Positions 1 through 5,494 of a stretch of DNA of 5,713 nucleotides are shown here, piece by piece. A model generated the notes under the pieces. The model was given only the letters and a program-made list of their open reading frames with translations, had not been told where the DNA came from and ran no database searches. The position numbers and the translations under genes are program-made. Source of the DNA: Microcaldota archaeon (GTDB lineage Archaea; Micrarchaeota; Micrarchaeia; Burarchaeales; Burarchaeaceae); NCBI GenBank assembly GCA_003660965.1, contig QMVF01000056.1, positions 1-5,713 of the forward strand, given 5' to 3'. How positions within the stretch are numbered: position 1 is the first letter of the stretch; each line of letters opens with the position of its first letter.

Positions 1-661
1 GCAGTTCGCTCTCATCCTTGCGCTCCTTCCAAAGCCAGACTGCGTCGCTCAACTGCTGAAGCGTGCATGCCTGCTCTTCGTTGAAGCCGCCGGCCCTTGT
101 TCGCCTGAGCTCAAGCATGTGTGCTCCCGCTCCAGTGCGCTTTCCAATATCATGGCATAATTTGCGTATGTAGGTACCTGCCTCGCATGAAACCCGGAAT
201 AGTGCATCCCTGCCATCGAGTTCAATGAGTTCGAGCGAGTGTATGCGCCTTTCACGCCTAACGCGCTTAACAGCGGAGCGCACCGGAGGCTTTTGCCTTA
301 TGATACCCACATATTCAGAAAACAGCTTTTTCACAGCGCTCGAATCAAGCTTTTTATGAAAGTGCATTAGGCCAACATACTCCTTATCGCTCTTAAGAAG
401 AAAGGTTAGGGCTTTGGTTGCGCAATCAAGGGCTGTTGGTAAAACCCCGCTAACCTTTGGATCGAGCGTACCGGAATGACCGCTCTTGGAAGCGCCCGTT
501 ATGCGTTTGACCCAGCTGCTAACTTCATGACTACTCGGCCCGGGCGGCTTGTCAATTGGAATCACTCCCAGCGCGAGATGCTCTCTTAAAGACCGCTCGT
601 CAGGCCTCTTCCCATAATTGCAATCAGTATCTGCGCGGATGCGCTCAATGAATCTGGACAT
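1..661 (-). CDS. cbf5: Cbf5 / archaeal TruB-family pseudouridine synthase, N-terminal part (3' end outside window)
   Basis: Catalytic subunit of the archaeal H/ACA ribonucleoprotein, which converts uridine to pseudouridine in rRNA guided by H/ACA RNAs, and which can also act on tRNA U55. The reading frame is open from an ATG at 661 down to the window edge and gives 220 residues of a family usually about 330 long. The missing part is the end of the catalytic region and the C-terminal PUA domain. Visible motifs are IDKPPGPSSHEV (36-47), the catalytic loop GHSGTLDPKVSG (61-72) with presumed nucleophile Asp67, KEYV (93-96), PPVRSAVKR (125-133) and AGTYIRKLCHDIG (161-173). Asp67, Tyr95 and Arg166 keep the same mutual spacing as the active-site Asp, Tyr and Arg known in Pyrococcus Cbf5. 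The start is set by a strong AGGAGG site 7 nt upstream. It follows the cmk-like gene after 22 nt, the longest gap in the window. No disabling change is seen. Confidence 0.95.
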   Translation of the reverse strand, partial: MSRFIERIRADTDCNYGKRPDERSLREHLALGVIPIDKPPGPSSHEVSSWVKRITGASKSGHSGTLDPKVSGVLPTALDCATKALTFLLKSDKEYVGLMHFHKKLDSSAVKKLFSEYVGIIRQKPPVRSAVKRVRRERRIHSLELIELDGRDALFRVSCEAGTYIRKLCHDIGKRTGAGAHMLELRRTRAGGFNEEQACTLQQLSDAVWLWKERKDESEL

Positions 662-668
662 TGCAGAG

Positions 669-674
669 CCTCCT
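669..674 (-). promoter_or_regulatory. Shine-Dalgarno site of cbf5
   Basis: AGGAGG on the minus strand, 7 nt before the ATG at 661. It lies in the 22-nt gap after the cmk-like stop, so cbf5 has its own full-strength ribosome binding site and fixes this ATG as the start. Confidence 0.85.
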
Positions 675-683
675 AGATGAGAA

Positions 684-1196
684 TCAACCGTTCAGCTTTC
701 CCTCTATAATTTTTGCAATTTCAGCGGGGCGATGCTTTCCTGAATCGATTTCCATATCAAAATTGGAGCGGTCGGTAATATCTATTCCGTAATGTTTTTT
801 GAAGCGAGAGATGTTATCAGCATCGCGCTTTCTGAGATGAGCAAGCGCCTTATCTGCATTCAGCTCATCCCGTTTTGCAATTCGTTCAGCCCGAACCCTT
901 TCATCTGCATACAACCATACACGCAGATCTGCATTCTTTATCATCCAAGGCCCGAGCCAAGTAGTCACTATGCAGTTGCCTTTGGATGCCTCCTCAACCA
1001 AGCGCTTGTCAAAATTCAAATCTATCTCCTTGTTTTCATCTGCAAGCTTCTGCATCTCCATAAGAGAGATTCCCCTTTTCTTTGCCTCATTTTTGAAGGT
1101 AAAGCTGATAAGCCGCAGCCCAGTAAGCTTGGCAAGAGCTTCGCCTGCAGAATTCTTTCCAGAACCAGTAAGGCCGGAGATGCAGATTATTGCCAT
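684..1196 (-). CDS. cmk: Divergent archaeal cytidylate-kinase-family P-loop NMP kinase
   Basis: A 170-residue P-loop kinase in the position where archaeal cmk lies, between the DUF106 gene and cbf5. The family phosphorylates CMP/dCMP with ATP in the cytosol. Family features seen: N-terminal strand and P-loop (IICISGLTGSGKNS, 3-16), the acidic helix around EIDLNFDKR (57-65), NADLRVWLYA (88-97), the lid-like VRAERIAKRD (101-110), and YGIDITDRSNFDMEID (136-151), matching the usual YGIDI-D-S-YDLVI end. Odd points: the Walker A Ser/Thr after Lys14 is Asn15; the usual Phe-Arg of the CMP-binding helix is Phe34-Lys35; and the usual E-[GS]-R-L after the central strand reads T-T-W-L (78-81). Substrate and activity are therefore uncertain; the fold assignment is firm. 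An in-frame ATG at 1229 would add 11 residues, but the ATG at 1196 sits directly before the first strand and after a GAGTGAT site. The gap to the DUF106 gene is 4 nt. Confidence 0.85.
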   Translation of the reverse strand: MAIICISGLTGSGKNSAGEALAKLTGLRLISFTFKNEAKKRGISLMEMQKLADENKEIDLNFDKRLVEEASKGNCIVTTWLGPWMIKNADLRVWLYADERVRAERIAKRDELNADKALAHLRKRDADNISRFKKHYGIDITDRSNFDMEIDSGKHRPAEIAKIIEGKLNG

Positions 1197-1199
1197 GAA

Positions 1200-1206
1200 A
1201 TCACTC
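1200..1206 (-). promoter_or_regulatory. Probable Shine-Dalgarno site of the cmk-like gene, containing the upstream stop codon
   Basis: The minus strand reads GAGTGATTTC and then the ATG at 1196. GAGTGAT resembles the GAGGTGAT complement of the archaeal 16S 3' end, and its TGA is the stop codon of the EMC3/DUF106 gene. A ribosome finishing the upstream gene would stand on the next start, which suggests translational coupling. Confidence 0.5.
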
Positions 1207-1710
1207 AGCCCCCTGCTTTTTCTTTGCATTACCGAGCTTATTCTTCAAACCTATGAGCAGCTGTGTGGAAAGGCTTGAGAACAGGAAGGAGAGCCAGAAC
1301 CAGCCCACTGCACCGAATTCATTTCTCCAATTCGGGAATCTCTCAAAATGCTGTATGAAAACAGGTACGTGGAAGGATAGGTTTATTACAAAATCAGGGA
1401 AGAGGGAGCGTGCCATGTTGGGCAGTATTAGCAGGAAGGGGAGGAGGAATAGAAGGGGCTTGAACTGGAGTATCATCGACTCCTTCAGAAGCCCGGGAAG
1501 TTCTGCCTGCTCTGGTTCAAGGCGCTTAAGCTCCTCCTCATCGCCCCTCTTCATCGCCTCGTTCTGCCTCTTTGTTATATCGTTCACGCGCTTCTGGATT
1601 TCTTTAATCCTCTCTCGATTTCCAAAGCGCCTTGTCATGTAGATAGAGATTATGGAATATGCTATGCCTATTGCCGAAATGCCTGCGAATGCCTGAATTG
1701 AACTATCCAT
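1201..1710 (-). CDS. EMC3/TMCO1-like (DUF106) membrane protein, Oxa1/YidC superfamily insertase
   Basis: A 169-residue membrane protein of the archaeal DUF106 family, related to eukaryotic EMC3/TMCO1 and to YidC/Oxa1, thought to help insert membrane proteins next to the Sec channel. The layout fits. TM1 is at about 8-25. A charged, probably coiled-coil cytosolic segment rich in Arg, Lys and Glu follows at about 26-77 (RRFGNRERIKEIQKRVNDI, then KRGDEEELKRLE). TM2 is at about 83-104 (FKPLLFLLPFLLILPNMARSLF), then a loop with aromatic residues, TM3 at about 134-155, and a short basic tail ending KKKQGAE. The length is normal for the family. The start is the ATG at 1710. The frame is open further upstream to an ATG at 1776, but that would overlap adkA by 62 nt and add a Trp-rich segment unlike the family. 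It lies two genes after secY, in keeping with a role in membrane insertion; the function is inferred from homology. Confidence 0.88.
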   Translation of the reverse strand: MDSSIQAFAGISAIGIAYSIISIYMTRRFGNRERIKEIQKRVNDITKRQNEAMKRGDEEELKRLEPEQAELPGLLKESMILQFKPLLFLLPFLLILPNMARSLFPDFVINLSFHVPVFIQHFERFPNWRNEFGAVGWFWLSFLFSSLSTQLLIGLKNKLGNAKKKQGAE

Positions 1711-1713
1711 TCC

Positions 1714-1721
1714 ATCATCCC
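1714..1721 (-). promoter_or_regulatory. Weak Shine-Dalgarno-like site of the EMC3/DUF106 gene, containing the adkA stop
   Basis: The minus strand reads GGGATGAT followed by GGA and the ATG at 1710. The first TGA in this element is the adkA stop codon. It is a weaker match to GGAGGTGAT than the cbf5 or uL30 sites, so re-initiation after adkA is the likely mode of translation. Confidence 0.4.
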
Positions 1722-2275
1722 TTAAAAGAATCCAAAAATGAAACCAGCCTGTCCACTGCCACATCCAGCTTTCCATTTGTATTCTGAATTATAATAACCG
1801 GGGCTCCGGACAGAACCGAATAGGCTGAAAGCATTGCTTCATTTATGCGCAGGTGCTCTGCAAGAGCCTCTGCATTCTGTTCATCCCTCACCCGGGTAGC
1901 ATCCTTTTTCCTTCTCGCAGCTATGTCCTCCAAAGAAGCAGTTACCAAGACCAAGCCATCTACCTTTAATTTGCTCAAAAGGGAGTTGGGAAGGCCAGGG
2001 TAATAGCCAGCGGGCGTGTTTATGGAGCAGTGGGTATCGAGTATCAGATTGCCCTTCATTGCCGCGAGCTTTTCAGCAACTGCCGTTTGAATTTCGCGCT
2101 GCTTTGAAATATGCAATTTTCTCAATTCATCCCGTGAATTCGCAAGCTTCTTTTCCTTTGCAATCTCAAACATCAAATCCCCGTAATTCACGATCTTCCA
2201 GCCCTTCCTGTCCTTGCTGGCTTCTGTGAGCACAGTAGTCTTGCCTGCGCCAGGAGTTCCCATTACAATTATCAC
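1715..2275 (-). CDS. adkA: Archaeal-type adenylate kinase AdkA
   Basis: Interconverts ATP + AMP and 2 ADP in the cytosol. The 186-residue protein belongs to the archaeal trimeric AdkA family (usually about 190 residues), which differs from bacterial Adk. Seen motifs: P-loop GTPGAGKTT (6-14), NYGDLMFEIA (30-39), SRDELRKLHISKQREIQ (47-63), matching the AMP-side helix, the family signature DTHCSINTPAGYYPGLP (80-96), and the Arg-rich lid RRKKDATRVRDE (121-132). The start codon is GTG (2273-2275), 5 nt after a perfect GGAGGTG. The first in-frame ATG (2261-2263) would remove the first strand before the P-loop, so GTG is preferred. In the usual R-K-L-P stretch this protein has His55 in place of Pro. 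It sits 17 nt after secY and 4 nt before the DUF106 gene, its standard archaeal place. Confidence 0.95.
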   Translation of the reverse strand: MIIVMGTPGAGKTTVLTEASKDRKGWKIVNYGDLMFEIAKEKKLANSRDELRKLHISKQREIQTAVAEKLAAMKGNLILDTHCSINTPAGYYPGLPNSLLSKLKVDGLVLVTASLEDIAARRKKDATRVRDEQNAEALAEHLRINEAMLSAYSVLSGAPVIIIQNTNGKLDVAVDRLVSFLDSFKG

Positions 2276-2280
2276 ATACC

Positions 2281-2287
2281 CACCTCC
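2281..2287 (-). promoter_or_regulatory. Shine-Dalgarno site of adkA, deciding a GTG start
   Basis: GGAGGTG on the minus strand is a seven-base match to the complement of the archaeal 16S 3' end and stands 5 nt before the GTG at 2275. An ATG at 2277-2275 overlaps this GTG but is followed at once by TGA, so it cannot start the enzyme. Confidence 0.8.
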
Positions 2288-2292
2288 ATAAC

Positions 2293-3756
2293 TTATTCTA
2301 TGAAGTTCCTCAAATCCGGATAGATGTCAAACATGTGCTGTGCGCTCAGATCCTCATAAAGCCTGTGAAGTATGCCTACAGTAAGCAGAATTCCGGTGCC
2401 CGTACCTAGCGCGCCTGTAAGATCTGCAAAGCCTGCAAGCAGGCCTACGAAAATGCTTCCGAGTATAGTTATGGTTGGTATGTACTTTTCGAGCACCCTT
2501 TCAACCACCCGAGGATCGCGCCTGAAGCCAGGCACTTGCATTCCCGAGCGGTTTAGCTGTTCAGCAACCTCCTTTGGTCCCATTCCAGTGGTCTCAATCC
2601 AGAATCTACCGAAAATTACACATAGTATGGTGAGTGAAATTATGTAGAAAAATGCATGAACCCACTGCGAGATTCCGAGTATAGGTGTGGTTGTGGAAAG
2701 CAGCTCTAGATAGGCGGTATAGCCTCCCGCGCTCAGCGGGCTGAAGGAAAGGGGGGTGATCAGGTAAATCAAACCGTCTACTATGCGCGCTCCGAACGGA
2801 GTTGCCTGCACATTGATTATGTATGGCAGTACGTCAGTTCCGCCTATAACCAAGCTCTTACCCTCAAAAATACGCGCCCATAATTGAATGTTGAGAAGAA
2901 GCGCGGATGCAAGAATTACAGGTATATTAGACACGTAGAGCAGCTTTATGGGGAATCTGCCCATAAAACCTCTTGCCCGTTCGAATGAAAGCGGAATTTC
3001 AACCTTCATTCCCTCTGCAAAAGTTACTACGAGGAATACGATGGCAGTAAAGGCAAGGGGCAGGAGGGCCATGAGTGCCTGTGGTATTGCATCTGCAGAG
3101 CCGCTCTGCAGTTTTCCAATTGCTCCAACATCGGGGTTGAATAGTAGGTAAACAGTACCCTGAACGATGCTCAGTGAAACCCCTGCTGCTATGAACAGGC
3201 TGATTCCAGAACCAATACCATACTTGGAAACTATTTCATCCAAATAGAGAAGAATTATTGAGCCTAGGGCGAGCTGTAATATTACGAAGAGAGTTGTGAT
3301 CATCACGCTTCCGAAAAGAGGAATGCCTCCTGCTGCACCGTAGATTGGAATTCCTCCCACGCTTACGAATACAGCTGCTTCAAAGAAGCTGAGAGCAATT
3401 GCAAGCAATTTCTGGGTTCCGTGAAATAGAGCCTTTTGATCAGGATCACTGGTGTCCACTTCTATAATCTTGGCACCTGTGAAGAGCTGAAGGAAGATGG
3501 ATGCCAGAATTATAGGCCCTATACCGGAGGTTATAAGGCTTCCAATTCTGCTTGCAGTAACCACCTGCAAGAAATCGTTGCCCCCTGTCTGCAAGGCAGC
3601 AGTATCAACCCCTATTGGAAAAACATGGTACATTATGAAAAATATTATGAGGGCGCTTGTGCTCCACATAAGTTTTTCCTTAAGGCTAGTAGGCCTCTGG
3701 GGCGGGGCTATTTCTGGTATATATTTTATGAATGGCCTAACGAAATCAAGCCTCAT
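2293..3756 (-). CDS. secY: Preprotein translocase channel subunit SecY (Sec61 alpha-type)
   Basis: The pore of the Sec translocon, which passes secretory proteins across the cytoplasmic membrane and releases membrane proteins sideways into it. 487 residues with about ten hydrophobic segments: TM1 31-49, plug/TM2 68-92 (RIGSLITSGIGPIILAS), TM3 114-136, TM4 149-172, TM5 181-206, TM6 226-246, TM7 270-293, TM8 365-386, TM9 427-447 and TM10 449-467. The loop after TM6 holds KVEIPLSFERARGFMGRFPI (251-270), and the loop after TM8 holds FWIETTGMGPKEVAEQLNRS (385-404); these two are the cytosolic ribosome-docking loops and are archaeal in sequence. The external TM7-TM8 loop (about 294-364) has the length usual for Sec61/archaeal SecY. 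The ATG at 3756 is taken as the start (MRLDFVRPF). A GTG one codon upstream (3757-3759) is also possible and adds one residue. It begins 11 nt after the uL15 stop. All expected regions are intact. Confidence 0.97.
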   Translation of the reverse strand: MRLDFVRPFIKYIPEIAPPQRPTSLKEKLMWSTSALIIFFIMYHVFPIGVDTAALQTGGNDFLQVVTASRIGSLITSGIGPIILASIFLQLFTGAKIIEVDTSDPDQKALFHGTQKLLAIALSFFEAAVFVSVGGIPIYGAAGGIPLFGSVMITTLFVILQLALGSIILLYLDEIVSKYGIGSGISLFIAAGVSLSIVQGTVYLLFNPDVGAIGKLQSGSADAIPQALMALLPLAFTAIVFLVVTFAEGMKVEIPLSFERARGFMGRFPIKLLYVSNIPVILASALLLNIQLWARIFEGKSLVIGGTDVLPYIINVQATPFGARIVDGLIYLITPLSFSPLSAGGYTAYLELLSTTTPILGISQWVHAFFYIISLTILCVIFGRFWIETTGMGPKEVAEQLNRSGMQVPGFRRDPRVVERVLEKYIPTITILGSIFVGLLAGFADLTGALGTGTGILLTVGILHRLYEDLSAQHMFDIYPDLRNFIE

Positions 3757-3768
3757 CACTCAACCCCC
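3757..3768 (-). promoter_or_regulatory. Shine-Dalgarno region of secY
   Basis: After the uL15 TAG stop the minus strand runs GGGGTTGAGTG into the ATG at 3756. GGGG and GAGTGAT-like elements are both present, the latter running into the start codon, so the exact pairing register is unclear. A GTG adjoining the ATG is the only competing start. Confidence 0.45.
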
Positions 3769-4208
3769 TACTTCTTAACTTCGGCTTCAGCCTTTCTACT
3801 TTCAACTGCTTCTCCCCCGGACTTCTTTATCTTTTCCTCTGCAGACTTGGAGAAGCCTTCTGCAGTTATGCGCACGGGCTGGGAGAGATTGCCTCCTCCA
3901 AGCACCTTGCCCTTGAAATCAAACTCATACTTCCCATTTACCTGCTTCAGCTTTCCACTCGCAATCCTTTCCTCAATATCACTTAGGTTTATTACATCTA
4001 TCGAACGCTTGTGTATGGAATGAAAGCCATGCCTTCCAAAGCGCTTTGGAGTGTGCTTTACGGTGTAGGTCCAGTTCTGCTTCTGGCCTCCTGCCGCACC
4101 CCTGCCTCCTCTGTTCCCTGCTCCCCTTCTCTTCTTAACATTGCCGCCGCCCCAACTACGGGTGCCCATATATTTGTGCCTGCTTCTCTTCCTATGTCTT
4201 CGCGTCAT
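3768..4208 (-). CDS. rpl15: Large-subunit ribosomal protein uL15 (archaeal/eukaryotic type)
   Basis: Binds 23S rRNA in the large subunit and helps late assembly. 146 residues. The very basic N-terminal extension (MTRRHRKRSRHKYMGTRSWG, 1-20) leads into the glycine/arginine-rich rRNA-threading segment (GGGNVKKRRGAGNRGGRGAA, 20-39). A globular C-terminal half follows, with KVLGGGNL (101-108) and the family's closing motif ITAEGFSKSAEEKIKKSGG (114-132), then a charged tail of about 14 residues ending EAEVKK. The start is the ATG at 4208, 4 nt after a GTGAT element. A GTG at 4217 would overlap the uL30 stop by four bases and add Met-Ile-Glu before the normal beginning of the family, so it is less likely but not excluded. 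It is followed by secY after 11 nt. Confidence 0.95.
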   Translation of the reverse strand: MTRRHRKRSRHKYMGTRSWGGGNVKKRRGAGNRGGRGAAGGQKQNWTYTVKHTPKRFGRHGFHSIHKRSIDVINLSDIEERIASGKLKQVNGKYEFDFKGKVLGGGNLSQPVRITAEGFSKSAEEKIKKSGGEAVESRKAEAEVKK

Positions 4209-4212
4209 TTCA

Positions 4213-4217
4213 ATCAC
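4213..4217 (-). promoter_or_regulatory. Probable Shine-Dalgarno site of uL15, overlapping the uL30 stop
   Basis: GTGAT on the minus strand lies 4 nt before the ATG at 4208. Its TGA is the stop codon of uL30, and its GTG is the alternative uL15 start. It matches the 3' part of GGAGGTGAT only, so it is a modest site that probably relies on coupling. Confidence 0.4.
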
Positions 4218-4666
4218 ATCATAGAGCGTATCAGCTCATTTATTCCATCCTTTCTAAAGCCTAGCGCACCGCGCGGATAGGCGAGCTTTACCTTCTTGTA
4301 GCCTCCTCGCGGAGGATGAAGCCTGAATATTTTTTTCATTCCAAATGCATCAAGCTTTGCCTTGCCTGCAAGCAGGGCATTTGCAAATTCAACCGTGGAT
4401 TCAAAGCCCCCTTTCTTCAAGACTTCAGCATCAACCGGCTTATCTCCAGAAAGCATCCCCCTTTTTTCTATAAGCTTGGCAAGGGTTTCCGCATCTATCG
4501 CACCCCAAGTTACATAATCCTTGCAAACCTGAAGCATTCCCTTTCCACTCTCATCAACCAGCGAGCAGTGGTTTACTCTGGTTAGTCTGAGGCTGTCCAG
4601 AGCATCCTTTATGCGCCTGCTTGCATTCACCCTTCCCCTTACCAAAATTACTGCGTATAGGTTCAT
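4214..4666 (-). CDS. rpl30: Large-subunit ribosomal protein uL30 (archaeal long form)
   Basis: A structural large-subunit protein that binds 23S rRNA. At 150 residues it is the archaeal/eukaryotic (L7-like) form, much longer than the roughly 60-residue bacterial L30. The ferredoxin-like core comes first: LYAVILVRGRVNASRRIKDA (3-22), LDSLRLTRVNHCSLV (23-37), then the signature GMLQVCKDYVTWGAID (43-58). The C-terminal extension carries the conserved FRLHPPRGGYKKVKLAYPRG (114-133) and GALGFRKDGINELI (133-146). The ATG at 4666 abuts the uS5 TAG stop with no spacer, and its AGGAGG site lies in the last uS5 codons. The end of the gene overlaps the GTGAT element used by uL15. Nothing is missing. Confidence 0.96.
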   Translation of the reverse strand: MNLYAVILVRGRVNASRRIKDALDSLRLTRVNHCSLVDESGKGMLQVCKDYVTWGAIDAETLAKLIEKRGMLSGDKPVDAEVLKKGGFESTVEFANALLAGKAKLDAFGMKKIFRLHPPRGGYKKVKLAYPRGALGFRKDGINELIRSMM

Positions 4667-5476
4667 CTAGCTTGCCTCCTTTTTCTTTTCACCCTTATCA
4701 TCAGTTAGATCTATAACATAGTCTTTTTCCGCAGCACCTTCTTTTTCCTTCTTCTCCTCCTTCTTTTCACCTTCCTGCATAGCCTCCCTCTTGCCTTCCT
4801 CTGGCTCGGGCTCGACCCCTTCCAGATTGCGCTCCCAGTCATCATAGAACTTCATATTGTTCAAATTGTCAAGTGCGTCGAATACGGCCATTGCAGTATT
4901 GTAGGTGCTGCGAGTTCTGCCTCGAGCAAAAGTCCACACATCCTTAATTCCAGCTGCATGAAGCACCTTTCTAACAGTAGAGTTTGCAACTATACCTACT
5001 CCAAGGGGTGCTGGTTTTAGATAAACTTCAACGCTCCCATTCTTTCCAACAGTACTCACGGGTATGCTATGCCCAGTATTGCAAGTACACTCCCAGCTTC
5101 CGCATCCAAGCGGAACGTGAATTATATTGCGCTTTGCATTTCTAAGCCCACTTCCAATTGCAGGCCTTACCTCATCCGCCTTTCCAACTCCGATTCCAAG
5201 ATGCCCGTTCCCATCTCCAACCAGCACTACAGCGCGGAACTGCATCTTCCTTCCGTTGCTAGTCATTCTCTGGGTATTCTTTATTTCAAGCGTTTCATGG
5301 AAGGTGTTTGGAAGAAGCTTGTCCACTATCTGGTGCTCTCTTATGGTCTTGCCGCTCTCCAGAATCTGATCAATTGAGGTGATTTCATTGCTCATCACCT
5401 TCTTTCCGATCTCAGTTCTGGGGTTCCACGGTGCTTCTTCCTCTTCAGTGTATGTGGGTGTTCTTCTGCGAGCCAT
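4667..5476 (-). CDS. rps5: Small-subunit ribosomal protein uS5 with a long charged C-terminal tail
   Basis: A small-subunit protein near the mRNA entry region, important for decoding accuracy. 269 residues. An archaeal N-terminal extension (1-55) precedes the double-stranded-RNA-binding-like domain (about 56-123; FRAVVLVGDGNGHLGIGVGK 80-99), then GCGSWECTCNTGHS (124-137), whose three Cys and one His are usual in archaeal uS5, and the second domain (about 138-215; PAPLGVGIVA 155-164, AGIKDVWTFARGRTRST 175-191). The homologous core ends near residue 216. About 50 further residues are almost all charged (EGEKKEEKKEKEGAAEKD, 235-252), followed by VIDLTDD (254-260) and KKKEAS. I regard the tail as unusual in length and composition. 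The ATG at 5476 is preferred to an in-frame TTG two codons earlier because the family begins with a basic MARRR-like end. It lies 2 nt after the uL18 stop. Confidence 0.95.
   Translation of the reverse strand: MARRRTPTYTEEEEAPWNPRTEIGKKVMSNEITSIDQILESGKTIREHQIVDKLLPNTFHETLEIKNTQRMTSNGRKMQFRAVVLVGDGNGHLGIGVGKADEVRPAIGSGLRNAKRNIIHVPLGCGSWECTCNTGHSIPVSTVGKNGSVEVYLKPAPLGVGIVANSTVRKVLHAAGIKDVWTFARGRTRSTYNTAMAVFDALDNLNNMKFYDDWERNLEGVEPEPEEGKREAMQEGEKKEEKKEKEGAAEKDYVIDLTDDKGEKKKEAS
4675..4680 (-). promoter_or_regulatory. Shine-Dalgarno site of uL30, inside the uS5 coding sequence
   Basis: AGGAGG on the minus strand, 8 nt before the ATG at 4666, encoded by the Lys-Glu-Ala codons at the very end of uS5. 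Since the uS5 TAG and the uL30 ATG touch, the two genes are probably translationally coupled. Confidence 0.8.
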
Positions 5477-5494
5477 TATCAACCACCAGCCTCC
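5477..5494 (-). promoter_or_regulatory. Shine-Dalgarno region of uS5, inside uL18
   Basis: Before the ATG at 5476 the minus strand has GGAGG (5490-5494, 13 nt upstream, far for a ribosome site) and GGTGGTTGAT (5478-5487), an imperfect GGAGGTGAT that contains the uL18 TGA stop. The nearer element is the likelier one; both lie in the last uL18 codons. Confidence 0.45.

Noticed and set aside
124..137. Cys/His cluster of uS5 (residues 124-137 of that protein) as a novel zinc site
   Set aside because: As far as I recall the GCGSWEC-x-C motif is the norm in archaeal uS5, so it is not a special feature of this genome. The positions given are protein residues; the DNA lies at about 5066-5107.
792..1256. 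A 154-codon plus-strand frame opposite the cmk-like gene
   Set aside because: Its cysteine-, histidine- and proline-rich translation is typical of antisense reading of a real gene; the minus-strand kinase has recognisable motifs throughout.
1711..1776. N-terminal extension of the EMC3/DUF106 protein to an upstream ATG
   Set aside because: It would overlap adkA by 62 nt and put a Trp-rich stretch before TM1; the ATG at 1710 directly after the adkA stop gives the normal family start.
3705..3733. AT-rich stretch (minus strand AAAATATATA) resembling an archaeal TATA box
   Set aside because: It encodes the conserved Ile-Lys-Tyr-Ile-Pro part of the SecY N-terminus and is not placed before any gene start on either strand.
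3436..4023. A 195-codon open frame on the plus strand across the secY/uL15 junction
   Set aside because: It lies antisense to two clearly conserved genes, its translation is unlike any family I know, and it has no ribosome site. It is a shadow of the minus-strand coding.
4735..4780. Pyrimidine-rich plus-strand run (ctt/ctc repeats) as a possible simple repeat or terminator-like tract
   Set aside because: It is simply the complement of Glu and Lys codons in the uS5 tail, in frame and irregular; no hairpin goes with it.
5069..5377. Two overlapping plus-strand frames (80 and 102 codons) opposite uS5
   Set aside because: They are antisense to the conserved RNA-binding domain of uS5 and show no family resemblance.
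5477..5482. TTG start two codons upstream for uS5
   Set aside because: The ATG at 5476 gives the usual basic uS5 N-terminus, and the TTG would overlap the uL18 stop with no better ribosome site.
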